Shown here in pieces: positions 33,294-41,824 of a DNA stretch of 64,000 bases. Location of the stretch: NCBI RefSeq assembly GCF_003944705.1, contig NZ_RWIS01000009.1, positions 62,001 through 126,000 on the forward strand, in the 5' to 3' direction. A program made the position numbers and the translations under genes. Source of the stretch: Hymenobacter metallilatus (GTDB lineage Bacteria; Bacteroidota; Bacteroidia; Cytophagales; Hymenobacteraceae). Positions within the stretch are counted from its first letter, which is position 1. Each line of letters begins with the position of its first letter. The notes beneath the pieces were generated by a model. The model did no database searches, was not told the DNA's origin, and saw only the letters and a list, made by a program, of their open reading frames with translations.

Positions 33294-34961
33294 TTAGTTC
33301 AGGCTCCGGTACCGCACCCGCTTGGGCTCCACGTCGCCGAGGCGCTTGCGCTTAGCCTCCTCGTAGTCGGAGAAGTTACCCTCAAACCACACCACCTGCG
33401 AGTCGCCCTCGAAGGCCAGGATGTGGGTGGCCAGGCGGTCCAGGAACCACCGGTCGTGGCTGATAATTACGGCGCAGCCAGCAAAGTTCTCCAGGGCATC
33501 TTCCAGGGCCCGGATGGCATTCACGTCCAGGTCATTGGTGGGCTCATCCAGCAGTAGCAGGTTAGCGCCCTGCTTGAGCGTGGTGGCCAGGTGCACCCGG
33601 TTCCGCTCCCCGCCCGAGAGGCTACCCACTTTCTTTTCCTGGTCGCCACCGCGGAAGTTGAAGTTGCTTACAAAGGCCCGGGAGTTCACCTGCCGGCCGG
33701 CCAGCAGCATGGTTTCGGTGCCCCCCGAAATGGTTTCGAATACCGATTTGTTGGGGTCCAGCGTGTCGTGCTGCTGATCAACATAAGCCGTTTGCACCGT
33801 GGGGCCCACCACGAACGTGCCCGCGTCGGGCTGCACTTGGTCGGTGATAAGACGGAACAGGGTGGTTTTACCGGCGCCGTTCGGCCCGATGATGCCCACG
33901 ATACCGCCCTGGGGCAGTGAGAAGCTCAGATTATCAAACAGCAGCTTGTCGCCGAAGGCTTTGCGCAGGCCCTCGGCCTCAATCACCTGAGCGCCCAGGC
34001 GCGGACCATCCGGAATGAACAGCTCCAGCTTTTGCTCCTTCTCCTTGGAATCCTCATTTACCATCTTGTCGTAGCCGGCCAGGCGGGCCTTGCTCTTGGC
34101 CTGACGGGCCTTGGGAGCCATGCGCACCCACTCCAGCTCCCGCTGCAGGGTTTTCTGGCGTTTGCTCTCGGTTTTTTCTTCCTGCGCCAAGCGGTTGGAC
34201 TTCTGCTCCAGCCATGAGCTGTAGTTGCCCTTCCACGGAATACCCTCGCCCCGGTCCAGCTCCAGAATCCAGCCGGCCACATTATCGAGGAAGTACCGGT
34301 CGTGGGTGACGGCTATAACGGTGCCTTTGTATTGCTGCAGGTGCTGCTCCAGCCACAGCACGCTCTCGGCGTCCAGGTGGTTGGTGGGTTCGTCCAGCAG
34401 CAGCACGTCGGGCTCCTGCAGCAGCAGGCGGCACAGGGCCACCCGGCGCTTTTCCCCGCCCGAGAGGTTGCCGATGATGGCTTCCTCGGGGGGCGTGCGC
34501 AAAGCGTCCATGGCCCGCTCCAGCTTGTTATCGAGGTTCCAGGCGTCGAGCTGGTCGAGGCGCTCCTGTACGGTGCCCTGGCGCTCCAGCAGCTTATCGA
34601 AGTCGGCGTCCTCAGCCCCGAAGGCTTCGTTGATTTCGTCGAATTCCTTGAGTAGGGCCACCGTTTCGGCCACGCCTTCCTCAATCACCTGGCGCACGGT
34701 TTTGGTGGCGTCCAGCTGGGGCTCCTGCTCTAGGTAGCCCACCGAGTAGCCCGGCGACCAGACCACGTCGCCCTGAATCTGCTTGTCCTGGCCGGCAATA
34801 ATCTTTAGCAACGACGATTTACCTGAGCCATTGAGGCCGAGCACGCCGATTTTAGCCCCGTAGAAAAACGAGAGGTAAATGTTTTTGAGAACCTGTTTCT
34901 GAGGCGGGTACACTTTGGTTACCCCCGCCATGGAGAAGATAATGGTGGGTTGGTCAGACAT
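33294..34961 (-). CDS. ettA: ABC-F translational throttle protein EttA
   Basis: From ATG at 34961 (MSDQPTIIFSMAGVTKVYPP) the product is 555 residues, the usual EttA size; the open frame upstream is discarded. It has two ABC domains: first Walker A GLNGSGKSS and signature LSGGEKRRVAL with LLLDEPTNHLD, second GPNGAGKTT with LSGGERNRVHLA and LLLDEPTNDLD, joined by the basic ABC-F linker (KAYAKSKARL-type RQAKSKARLAGYDKM). EttA binds the ribosomal E site and gates the first peptide bond according to ATP/ADP. It is a conserved single gene. Confidence 0.96.
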   Translation of the reverse strand: MSDQPTIIFSMAGVTKVYPPQKQVLKNIYLSFFYGAKIGVLGLNGSGKSSLLKIIAGQDKQIQGDVVWSPGYSVGYLEQEPQLDATKTVRQVIEEGVAETVALLKEFDEINEAFGAEDADFDKLLERQGTVQERLDQLDAWNLDNKLERAMDALRTPPEEAIIGNLSGGEKRRVALCRLLLQEPDVLLLDEPTNHLDAESVLWLEQHLQQYKGTVIAVTHDRYFLDNVAGWILELDRGEGIPWKGNYSSWLEQKSNRLAQEEKTESKRQKTLQRELEWVRMAPKARQAKSKARLAGYDKMVNEDSKEKEQKLELFIPDGPRLGAQVIEAEGLRKAFGDKLLFDNLSFSLPQGGIVGIIGPNGAGKTTLFRLITDQVQPDAGTFVVGPTVQTAYVDQQHDTLDPNKSVFETISGGTETMLLAGRQVNSRAFVSNFNFRGGDQEKKVGSLSGGERNRVHLATTLKQGANLLLLDEPTNDLDVNAIRALEDALENFAGCAVIISHDRWFLDRLATHILAFEGDSQVVWFEGNFSDYEEAKRKRLGDVEPKRVRYRSLN

Positions 34962-35333
34962 AGTTGAAAGGGTGTCAGAAGTCAGAATATGAGCCGGTGG
35001 CCTTGCGGGTTTGCCGGGGCTTTCTATTTTGCAGAATGGTATACGGCCAACGGTTGGCAGTTGCGCACGGATAGCTACCCTGCGCAACCGGCTGCTCCGC
35101 CAGGGTAACCGCGGTGGTAGGTGGTCCGTAGCTCCACGGTGGCCATTACCGCGGTGCTCAATCTGGCAGTCTGCCACGGCGGCCGGAGGCTACCCGCTCA
35201 AAGGTAGGTAGCCCGCGCTAACATTCCGAAGCCCGGGCCCGGCCAAAGAATTACCCGACAACCCGTAAACTTGTACATCTTTCCGGCCCGAACTCCGACC
35301 TTTTCCACCTATTCGCTCCCCCGCTATCTGATT
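34962..35333. other. Divergent upstream region of ettA and the DUF349 gene
   Basis: About 370 bases without a convincing gene. There are several GC-rich partly repeated blocks (TAACCGCGGTGG and TTACCGCGGTG, GGTAGGTGG, GGAGGCTACC) that may pair, and TTGTACATCTTTCC at about 35272-35285 resembles a weak promoter for the DUF349 gene. Confidence 0.4.
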
Positions 35334-36647
35334 ATGGAATCACAAGACCACTTGCTGGCCGAAGCCCGCCGTTATGGCTACATCGAGGGCGACCAGGTGT
35401 GGCTTCGCCCGCTCCTTACCTTCCCAGCCCGCCAGGTAGGTCAGGTAAAAGAATCCGCCGATGCGTCGCTGGTATATTTTGCCCAGCGCTTTTCCCTTTT
35501 TCGCGCCAAAGTAGAAGAGCTGCTCCAGAAGATTGAGGAGTCGGATAACAAAGGCTCCTACCTGATGAAAGCCTTGCACCTAAAGGAGCAGGTAGGCAGC
35601 TACGATGCGCTGGGCGACTTCGAGAGCCTCTACCACCGTCTTACCGAGGCCGAAGAATCCATCAAAGTCACCATCAACCGCAACCGGGAGAAGAACCTGG
35701 CCACCAAAATCGGGCTGATTCAGGAGGCGGAAGCGCTGCACGATACCATTGACTGGCAGGCCGGCAGCGAAAAGCTGAAGGACCTCCGCCAGGGCTGGAT
35801 CAAAACCGGTCCCGTGGAGAAGCACCTGGTTGATGATCTGGAGGCCCGCTTTCAAGGCGCAGTCGATGCATTTTTTGCCCGTAAGAAAGAGTTTCTGGCC
35901 GAGAAGAAGGCCATGACCAACCGGGTGTACGACCAGTACAAAGACCTGATCCACAAATCAGAAGCACTGCAGAATTCTACTGAGTTTGAGGAAACCACCC
36001 GTAAGCTCAAAGTGCTGCAGCAGCAGTGGAAGGAAATTGACGGCACCCTGCCCCGCAAGCAAGCCAACGACCTCTGGACACGCTTCCGGGCGGCTCACAA
36101 TCACTTTTTTGAGCGCCTGAAGGTGCACATCGAAAGCAAGCGGCAGGAACAGCAATTCACGCCCGGCGCCACCACCGGCGAGGATAACCTCAGCCGCAAG
36201 CGGGCCCTGGTGGCCGAGGCGCAGGCGTTGCTGCACCGCCCCATGCAGGAGGCCGTGTCCCGCGCCAAGGAGCTGCAGGCCGCCTGGAAAAAGGTGGGTC
36301 CCGTGCGCGGAGAGGAATCGGACCGGGTATGGGAGCAGTTTATCCTGGCCTGCGACAAAGTATTTGAGATGAGCGCCCTGGAGCACTACATGCGCAAGCG
36401 GCCGGTATCGGCGGAGCCTGCCACCACGCAAAGCCAGGCCGCCCTGCGGATTCAGGCGCTGCAGGAGTTCATCAAGTACGACAAGCAGGAGCAGGACGTG
36501 CTGAGCGAGAATCTGGGCAAACTCAACGACTCCCCCGGCAATGAGGCCTTCCGGACAATGCTGGAGGGCAAAATCAGGGCGTTCGACCGAAAAATTCGTA
36601 CCAAAAACGAGCTGATTGCCATGTTCCGGCAGCAGCAGGTTGGCTAG
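35334..36647 (+). CDS. DUF349 coiled-coil protein
   Basis: A 437-residue protein from ATG 35334 with several DUF349 units. Each is a charged three-helix stretch with the W-K-x-G/D pattern: LKDLRQGWIKTGPVEKHL, RKLKVLQQQWKEIDGTLPRK and SRAKELQAAWKKVGPVRGEE, followed by (D/E)xLWxRFRAA-type helices (NDLWTRFRAAHNHFFERL). It is soluble and highly helical. Members occur widely in Bacteroidota; the function is not established. Confidence 0.88.
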   Translation: MESQDHLLAEARRYGYIEGDQVWLRPLLTFPARQVGQVKESADASLVYFAQRFSLFRAKVEELLQKIEESDNKGSYLMKALHLKEQVGSYDALGDFESLYHRLTEAEESIKVTINRNREKNLATKIGLIQEAEALHDTIDWQAGSEKLKDLRQGWIKTGPVEKHLVDDLEARFQGAVDAFFARKKEFLAEKKAMTNRVYDQYKDLIHKSEALQNSTEFEETTRKLKVLQQQWKEIDGTLPRKQANDLWTRFRAAHNHFFERLKVHIESKRQEQQFTPGATTGEDNLSRKRALVAEAQALLHRPMQEAVSRAKELQAAWKKVGPVRGEESDRVWEQFILACDKVFEMSALEHYMRKRPVSAEPATTQSQAALRIQALQEFIKYDKQEQDVLSENLGKLNDSPGNEAFRTMLEGKIRAFDRKIRTKNELIAMFRQQQVG

Positions 36648-36790
36648 CCCAACCTTGCGCAGTATTTTACGTTGTCGACAGCGAACCGCGCAACGTGAAA
36701 CCGGTAATGGTGTCAGTCTGCCTGCATCGGCCGGGTTTTTGCTGTCGGCATTTCACCTTTTGACCACTTTTTTTAGTAGCACACACGACT

Positions 36791-37012
36791 ATGTACTGGA
36801 CTCTAGAACTTGCTTCGTACCTGGAAGATGCTCCCTGGCCCGCCACCAAGGACGAGCTCATTGATTACTCTATCCGTTCGGGCGCACCCATGGAAGTGGT
36901 AGAAAACCTGCAGGCTCTGGAAGACGATGGTCAGCCCTACGAAAACATCGAAGAAGTATGGCCGGACTATCCGACCAAGGAAGACTTCATGTTCAACGAA
37001 GACGAATATTAG
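36791..37012 (+). CDS. DUF2795 small acidic protein
   Basis: A 73-residue DUF2795 protein: WTLELASYLEDAPWPATKDELIDYSIRSGAP followed by VVENLQALEDDGQPYENIEEVWPDYPT, with an acidic tail FMFNEDEY (motifs given in part: YLEDAPWPATKDEL, VVENLQALED, YENIEEVWPDYP). Small cytoplasmic DUF2795 proteins are conserved next to unrelated genes in Bacteroidota; function unknown. It is followed by an inverted word repeat leading into the ABC ATPase. Confidence 0.85.
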   Translation: MYWTLELASYLEDAPWPATKDELIDYSIRSGAPMEVVENLQALEDDGQPYENIEEVWPDYPTKEDFMFNEDEY

Positions 37013-37015
37013 TAC

Positions 37016-37093
37016 CTAATGCTTGGTGCTTAGTGCCTAGCAGTGTTGTGACGCCTCTTTTTGCCTAAGCACCAAGCACTATGCACCAAGCAC
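37016..37093. repeat. Inverted word repeat that covers the start codon of the ABC ATPase
   Basis: Left arm 37016-37040 (AATGCTTGGTGCTTAGTGCC) begins 4 bp after the DUF2795 stop. Right arm 37063-37093 consists of GCCTAAGCACCAAGCAC and a second GCACCAAGCAC that includes the ATG at 37081 and the codons for HQA. The start codon of the next gene would therefore be inside the hairpin. Confidence 0.88.
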
Positions 37094-37815
37094 TAGCCAT
37101 CAATAACCTGATTGCGGGGTATGGACAGCGCGTCCTGCTCCGCAATTTGTGTTTCAGAGTGCCGGGGCCGGCTTTTGTGGCGGTTATCGGCCACAATGGC
37201 TGCGGAAAAACCACCCTGTTCCGGGCGCTTACCGGGCGCATCCCGTACCAGGGTACTGCGCAGGTAGCAGGCCAGGAGCTGCGCACCATCCGGCGGCCGG
37301 CGGCCGGGGGTCTGCTGGCCCACCTGCCCCAGCGGGCCAACGTGGAGTTTTCGGTGCCGGTACGCGAGCTGGTAGTAATGGGCCGTTTCCGGCACCACCG
37401 GTTTTTGGGAGCCTACACCGCCCACGATTACGCCCTGGCCGATGCGGCCCTGGCCCGCGTGGGCGCCGCCCATCTGGCCCGGCAGGATTTTACGCTGCTC
37501 TCGGGCGGGGAGCAGCAGCTGGTGTGGCTGGCTCAGCTCAGTTTGCAGGATGCCAGCCTGTACTTGCTGGATGAGCCCACCCAGCAGCTGGATGTGTACT
37601 ACCGGCGGCAGGTGTTTGCCCTGTTGGAAAGCTGGGTGCAGGAGCAAGGCAAAACCATCCTCTGCATTACCCACGACCTGGAAAACCTGGCGGAACTGCC
37701 CGGTTACGTCATCAACCTTTCCCGTCCCTCTCCTTCTCTGCTCCCGCTTTCGGCCGCCACGGTACAGACCGAGCGTGCTTTCCTGGAAAGCGAGGAAAGC
37801 TTGGCGGTGAGGTAG
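37081..37815 (+). CDS. ABC transporter ATPase, FecE-like
   Basis: A 244-residue ABC ATPase with Walker A GHNGCGKTT (about 38-46), Q-loop HLPQ, signature LSGGEQQLVWLAQL and Walker B LYLLDEPTQQLD, then ITHDLENL. The closest group by eye is the iron/siderophore/cobalamin importer ATPases (FecE, FepC, BtuD). No permease or binding protein is encoded nearby, so its transporter partner is elsewhere or absent. The first five codons (MHQAL) lie in the right arm of an inverted repeat, and no other start in frame is suitable. Confidence 0.86.
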   Translation: MHQALAINNLIAGYGQRVLLRNLCFRVPGPAFVAVIGHNGCGKTTLFRALTGRIPYQGTAQVAGQELRTIRRPAAGGLLAHLPQRANVEFSVPVRELVVMGRFRHHRFLGAYTAHDYALADAALARVGAAHLARQDFTLLSGGEQQLVWLAQLSLQDASLYLLDEPTQQLDVYYRRQVFALLESWVQEQGKTILCITHDLENLAELPGYVINLSRPSPSLLPLSAATVQTERAFLESEESLAVR

Positions 37816-37894
37816 TGAGTTACGTAAAGCATGTCATGCAGAGGCGCAGCCGAAGCATTATCTGTCACCAGTTACCACTTACTATTTCAGCACT

Positions 37895-39100
37895 TCACCG
37901 TTTTCCTGGCTGCCCCCGTAGTACATGCCCAATGGAGCGCAGAAACGGCCAAGGCTTGACGGAATTCATAATCTGAAAATTGCCTATCCAGGACGTGCGC
38001 TCGTCCAGGAAATCAAAAATTCGCTCTACGGGGTTGCGCCGGAACAGGTCGGTGAAGATTTCCCGGGTTTGTTCGCCCTGGCGCTGCATAATATCCAGCA
38101 GCAGCGTATCAAACAGCCGGAATTGCCACCTGTCGCCGGTGAGGTTTTGGGGCGGGTGGCCCGTAGCAGCCAGTGCCTCCATGAGCCGTGCCGAGTGCTC
38201 CTGAATGCGCTTGAACGCATAACCAGTGCTGGCCTTGGCCCGCCCGGCCCGCGTGCCCAGATTGATGATATGAGCACCGTCGCGGGCCGGTAGCGGGTGG
38301 TCGGTCATCGGAATAGCGCCTACCTCCTCGGCCGTAATACGGTAAGTACGCCCGCCCAATAGCTGCTGTAGATAACGGCGTAGCTCTGCCTCGTACTGCG
38401 CTTTCGGCAGCACTTCAGCTGAAAACAGCGTATACTCCACCAGCGCCCGGCGCTTATCGAAAGGTAGCACGTACATGAACCGCGCCTCCCGCTGCTGCTC
38501 GCCCCGAAAGTCCATAAACTCCGCCGTTTCCGGATCAAAGGCATCCTGCTCGGTTTCTACTTCCCAGCCCACAAAGTGCTGGAGCAGATACCGGTACCGC
38601 TCCGGCCGCTGCAGCTTAGCCAGTTCCGGCGGCCGGCTGTCGAAGACGTATTGTGCCCGAAACTCGCCTTGCGGGGTGTGAGCTACGGCTCCGCCAGCAA
38701 CATTGCTTACAGCGGTTACGGTGGTAGCTACGCAGGTAAACTGCGGATTATCGGCCAAGACCCGCTGCACAAACCGGTAGAAATCCAGCCCCCGAATCAT
38801 CTTGTAGCGGTGTCGCGTCAGCGGAATTACCCGCTCAAATGTGGGGCTACGGAAGGCAATCTGCGTCCACTCCTTAGCCACAATACCATCGAATAGCGTG
38901 GGGGCATCGGCCCAGAACGACCAGGTCCGGTCATTCTGATTTTTCGTCTCGGGCTCCAGCAGCAGTACCCGCTTGCTGGTCAGCCGAGGCTCTTGGCTGA
39001 TGTGGTAGGCCAGACTCAGCCCTGCCGCCCCACCGCCTACAATCAGGTAATCAAACTCACGGGCAGAAATGGATTCGTTGGATTTCACGGATGCAGACAC
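37895..39100 (-). CDS. crtY: Lycopene beta-cyclase
   Basis: A 401-residue flavoprotein with the N-terminal dinucleotide motif DYLIVGGGAAGLSLAYHI and the CrtY/CrtL blocks KNQNDRTWSFWADAP, YRFVQRVL, and near the C-terminus NLGTRAGRAKASTGYAFKRIQ, the lycopene cyclase signature (given as AGRAKASTGYAF). It cyclises the ends of lycopene to beta-carotene, giving the pigments typical of Hymenobacteraceae. No other crt gene is in the window. It is preceded on the minus strand by the LOG family gene and a terminator. Confidence 0.93.
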   Translation of the reverse strand: MSASVKSNESISAREFDYLIVGGGAAGLSLAYHISQEPRLTSKRVLLLEPETKNQNDRTWSFWADAPTLFDGIVAKEWTQIAFRSPTFERVIPLTRHRYKMIRGLDFYRFVQRVLADNPQFTCVATTVTAVSNVAGGAVAHTPQGEFRAQYVFDSRPPELAKLQRPERYRYLLQHFVGWEVETEQDAFDPETAEFMDFRGEQQREARFMYVLPFDKRRALVEYTLFSAEVLPKAQYEAELRRYLQQLLGGRTYRITAEEVGAIPMTDHPLPARDGAHIINLGTRAGRAKASTGYAFKRIQEHSARLMEALAATGHPPQNLTGDRWQFRLFDTLLLDIMQRQGEQTREIFTDLFRRNPVERIFDFLDERTSWIGNFQIMNSVKPWPFLRSIGHVLRGQPGKR

Positions 39101-39156
39101 GGGAGGAGCAGACTATTGAAGCACACAATACGACACGGGAGGTACTAAAGAACAAC

Positions 39157-39188
39157 GAAAAAGCCGCTTCGTTGGAAGCGGCTTTTTC
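39157..39188. terminator. Terminator between LOG family gene and crtY
   Basis: A 14-bp perfect stem GAAAAAGCCGCTTC with GAAGCGGCTTTTTC and a 4-base loop, flanked by A/T runs. On the minus strand it ends the LOG gene transcript. Confidence 0.92.
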
Positions 39189-39264
39189 TTACGTCCATCC
39201 GACATATTAATCAGACTGCCCAAAACGAATCCGTGCAATCCGATAAATCCGTCTCAATCCGTGA

Positions 39265-40128
39265 TTAGAAGTTCGGCGACAACAGATACTTGCTGTAGAA
39301 GTCGTCAATGATTTTCACGGCCGACTCGGCGTCGTCCACCAGCTGCACCAGGTTCATATCCTCGGGCGAGATGTTGTGCTCATCTTCCAGCATTACCTGC
39401 TGAATCCAGTCGAACATGCCCTGCCAGTACTTGGTGCCCACCAGCACAATGGGGAAGCGGCCAATTTTCTTGGTCTGAATCAGGGTAATAGCCTCGAACA
39501 GCTCATCCAGGGTGCCAAAGCCACCGGGCATACCAATAAAGCCCTGAGCGTACTTCACGAACATCACCTTCCGCACGAAGAAGTAGTCGAAGTTAATTAC
39601 CTTATCGGGGTCGATGTAGGCGTTGTGGAATTGCTCGAAGGGCAGCTCAATGTTCAGGCCCACCGATTTGCCGCCCTCGGAGTGCGCGCCCTTGTTACCG
39701 GCCTCCATGATGCCGGGGCCACCGCCCGTAATAACACCGTAGCCGTGGCGCACCAGCTTAGCGGCAATTTCTTCGGCCATCTGGTAGTAAGGGTTATCGG
39801 GCTTGGTACGAGCCGAGCCGAAGATGGACACGCAGGGCCCAATCTTGGTCATCTTCTCGAAGCCCTCCACAAACTCGGCCATTACTTTGAAGATCTGCCA
39901 GGAGTCGGCAATCTTGATTTCGTTCCAGTCCTTATCCACGAAGGCCTTACGAATGCGCTGCTCGTCGTCGAGCTGTACCGTCCGTTCGCCGTGCGTTTGC
40001 TCCCGGATATCACTGATGGTTTTAACCTTGTTATCGTTAACGTTTGGCTGAACGATGGTCTGGCCGCTGCCAGCATTCAGGACTTCGTCAGCCACCTTCG
40101 TGCGACTGGTTTTTTTGAGCTTCGCCAT
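39265..40128 (-). CDS. LOG family protein (cytokinin riboside 5'-phosphate phosphoribohydrolase-like)
   Basis: From ATG 40128 (MAKLKKTSRTKVADEV) the protein has 287 residues. The family motifs are GGGPGIMEAGNKGA and PGGFGTLDELFE, the nucleotide-binding and catalytic loops of LOG proteins (formerly mislabelled lysine decarboxylases). The N-terminal 80 residues are a family-specific extension. Such proteins cut the N-glycosidic bond of nucleoside monophosphates; their role in Bacteroidota is not known. The open frame further upstream (to 40284) lies in non-coding DNA. Confidence 0.92.
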   Translation of the reverse strand: MAKLKKTSRTKVADEVLNAGSGQTIVQPNVNDNKVKTISDIREQTHGERTVQLDDEQRIRKAFVDKDWNEIKIADSWQIFKVMAEFVEGFEKMTKIGPCVSIFGSARTKPDNPYYQMAEEIAAKLVRHGYGVITGGGPGIMEAGNKGAHSEGGKSVGLNIELPFEQFHNAYIDPDKVINFDYFFVRKVMFVKYAQGFIGMPGGFGTLDELFEAITLIQTKKIGRFPIVLVGTKYWQGMFDWIQQVMLEDEHNISPEDMNLVQLVDDAESAVKIIDDFYSKYLLSPNF

Positions 40129-40322
40129 AATAGCTACTGGTGAAAATTGGGCGCGGACGGCCGCCTGCGCACAGGCGCTGGCAGCCCGAGTGGGAATTAT
40201 CCGCACCAGGTACACAATGAAAAAAAGGCAAAAAGAAAGCCGCCCCCACGGAAGAAGAGGGCGACCCAAGGTAGCGACCGGCAAGTTAACAATTTGTTAA
40301 CACTGCGCTAAGAAACGAATAT

Positions 40323-40416
40323 GGGAAATGTGAACAAGGTGCGGAATGAGAGAAATGTACTCAATGTGAGAATACTAGATACACATTCCGAACATTTCCC
40401 GCATTCTGCACATTAC
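40323..40416. repeat. Inverted word repeat after the ABC permease
   Basis: Left arm 40323-40370 (GGGAAATGTGAAC, GTGCGGAATG, GAAATGT, CAATGTGAG words) and right arm 40381-40416 (ACACATTCCGAACATTTCCCGCATTCTGCACATT, given by ends ACACATTCCG and CTGCACATT). It uses the same AATGTG/GCGGAATG words as the repeat at 5816-5952 although the two loci are 34 kb apart. On the minus strand it lies directly after the permease stop. Confidence 0.8.
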
Positions 40417-40419
40417 CGT

Positions 40420-41682
40420 TTACTGCGCCCGAATGGCAATAACCGGATCAAGGTTAGAGGCCAGCACAGCCGGTATGATGCCAGCCAGCACGCCAATCAC
40501 CACCGATACCGTGAGGCCCAGGGAGATATTGCCGGCCGACAGAAACAAGGGCAGCGCATCCTGGGGCAGCAGCGTAATCAGGAACACCAGCAAAATGCCG
40601 GCCCCGCCGCCCAGCAAACACAGAAACACTGCCTCAAACAGAAACTGGAACAGCACGAAGTAGTTTTTGGCCCCCAACGACTTCTGAATACCAATGATAT
40701 TGGTACGCTCCTTCACCGACACGAACATGATGTTGGCAATGCCAAATCCGCCTACCAGCATGGCAAAGCCCCCAATCACCCACCCGGCAATACCAATAAC
40801 CGAGAACAGTTGGGTAATGGCATTGGCCAGCAGCTCGGGTCGGTTTAGGGCAAAGGAATCGTCTTCGCGGGGTTTGAGGCCCCGGATAACGCGCATGTTG
40901 CCCTGAATTTCCGCCTCCAGATTCAGCAGCCCCGGGTCGTCGTCGCGGCCCTTTATGGCAATGGTTGGCTGCGCTCCGCCCATACCATTGGTGCTAAGCT
41001 GAAAGATCTTGGTGAAAGAGGTAAACGGAATGTAGCAGTTCGTATCGTTGCTGGGCGTATCGAGCAGCTTTTTGCCTTCCTTCTGCATTACTCCTATAAT
41101 GGTGTAGCGCTGCCCTTTTGCCTTGAACACCTGGCCAACTGCCGAACCGTTCGGAAATAGATTGTGCGCAATATCATAGCCGACAATGGCTACGTTGCGA
41201 GCCGCATTCATCTCCTGCTGCGTAAAATAGCGGCCCTCCGCTACCGGCACATCCGATACCCGGCGGTAATCGAAGCTGATACCCTGAATGGCACAGTCGC
41301 TGACGGAGTTGGAGCCGGCTTTAAGTGTATTGCCTCCCGTAGCCGCAAAAATGGCTACCCCATTGTGGCTGGCCGGGTTCAGCGTCCGTTGGATTTCGCG
41401 AAACTCCCGCACCGTGGGTACAGGCCGGTTAAAGTATTTCCACCACGGATAGTCACCGCCGAAGGCCCAGGGCCACTTTTGCACGTAAATCACCTTGTCA
41501 CCCACGAAGCTCATACTGTCGCGGATGTTCTTCTCCAGGGAGTCGACGATGGTGAATACGGCAATGATGGCAAAAATACCGACCGTAACGCCCAGCAGCG
41601 AGAGAATGGTGCGGAGCAGATTGGCTTTCAGGGCTTGCCAGGCGAAGCGAAAACTTTCCAGCGTGAGGCGCAGTGCTTTCAT
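40420..41682 (-). CDS. MacB-type ABC transporter permease
   Basis: A 420-residue FtsX/MacB-family permease with an N-terminal membrane helix (TILSLLGVTVGIFAIIAVFTIV), a large periplasmic domain of about 230 residues (IEGISFDYRRVSDVPVAEGRYFT-like, FNGSAVGQVFKAKGQRYTIIGVM), and three C-terminal helices, with VSVKERTNIIGIQKSLGAK between the first two, the segment that contacts the ATPase. It probably exports lipids, peptides or lipoproteins. No cognate ATPase gene lies next to it. Confidence 0.9.
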   Translation of the reverse strand: MKALRLTLESFRFAWQALKANLLRTILSLLGVTVGIFAIIAVFTIVDSLEKNIRDSMSFVGDKVIYVQKWPWAFGGDYPWWKYFNRPVPTVREFREIQRTLNPASHNGVAIFAATGGNTLKAGSNSVSDCAIQGISFDYRRVSDVPVAEGRYFTQQEMNAARNVAIVGYDIAHNLFPNGSAVGQVFKAKGQRYTIIGVMQKEGKKLLDTPSNDTNCYIPFTSFTKIFQLSTNGMGGAQPTIAIKGRDDDPGLLNLEAEIQGNMRVIRGLKPREDDSFALNRPELLANAITQLFSVIGIAGWVIGGFAMLVGGFGIANIMFVSVKERTNIIGIQKSLGAKNYFVLFQFLFEAVFLCLLGGGAGILLVFLITLLPQDALPLFLSAGNISLGLTVSVVIGVLAGIIPAVLASNLDPVIAIRAQ

Positions 41683-41824
41683 GCGGCGAAGGGGGTCAGG
41701 AAAGGGCGTGGAAAGGGCAATAAGCAGATTTCGGGCGAAAAGTAACGATTCTTCCGACTATTCTATGTAATTTCGCGGCTCAATTTTTTCCCTTAGGTTC
41801 CCCACCTATTGCCCTGTCTGGCCC

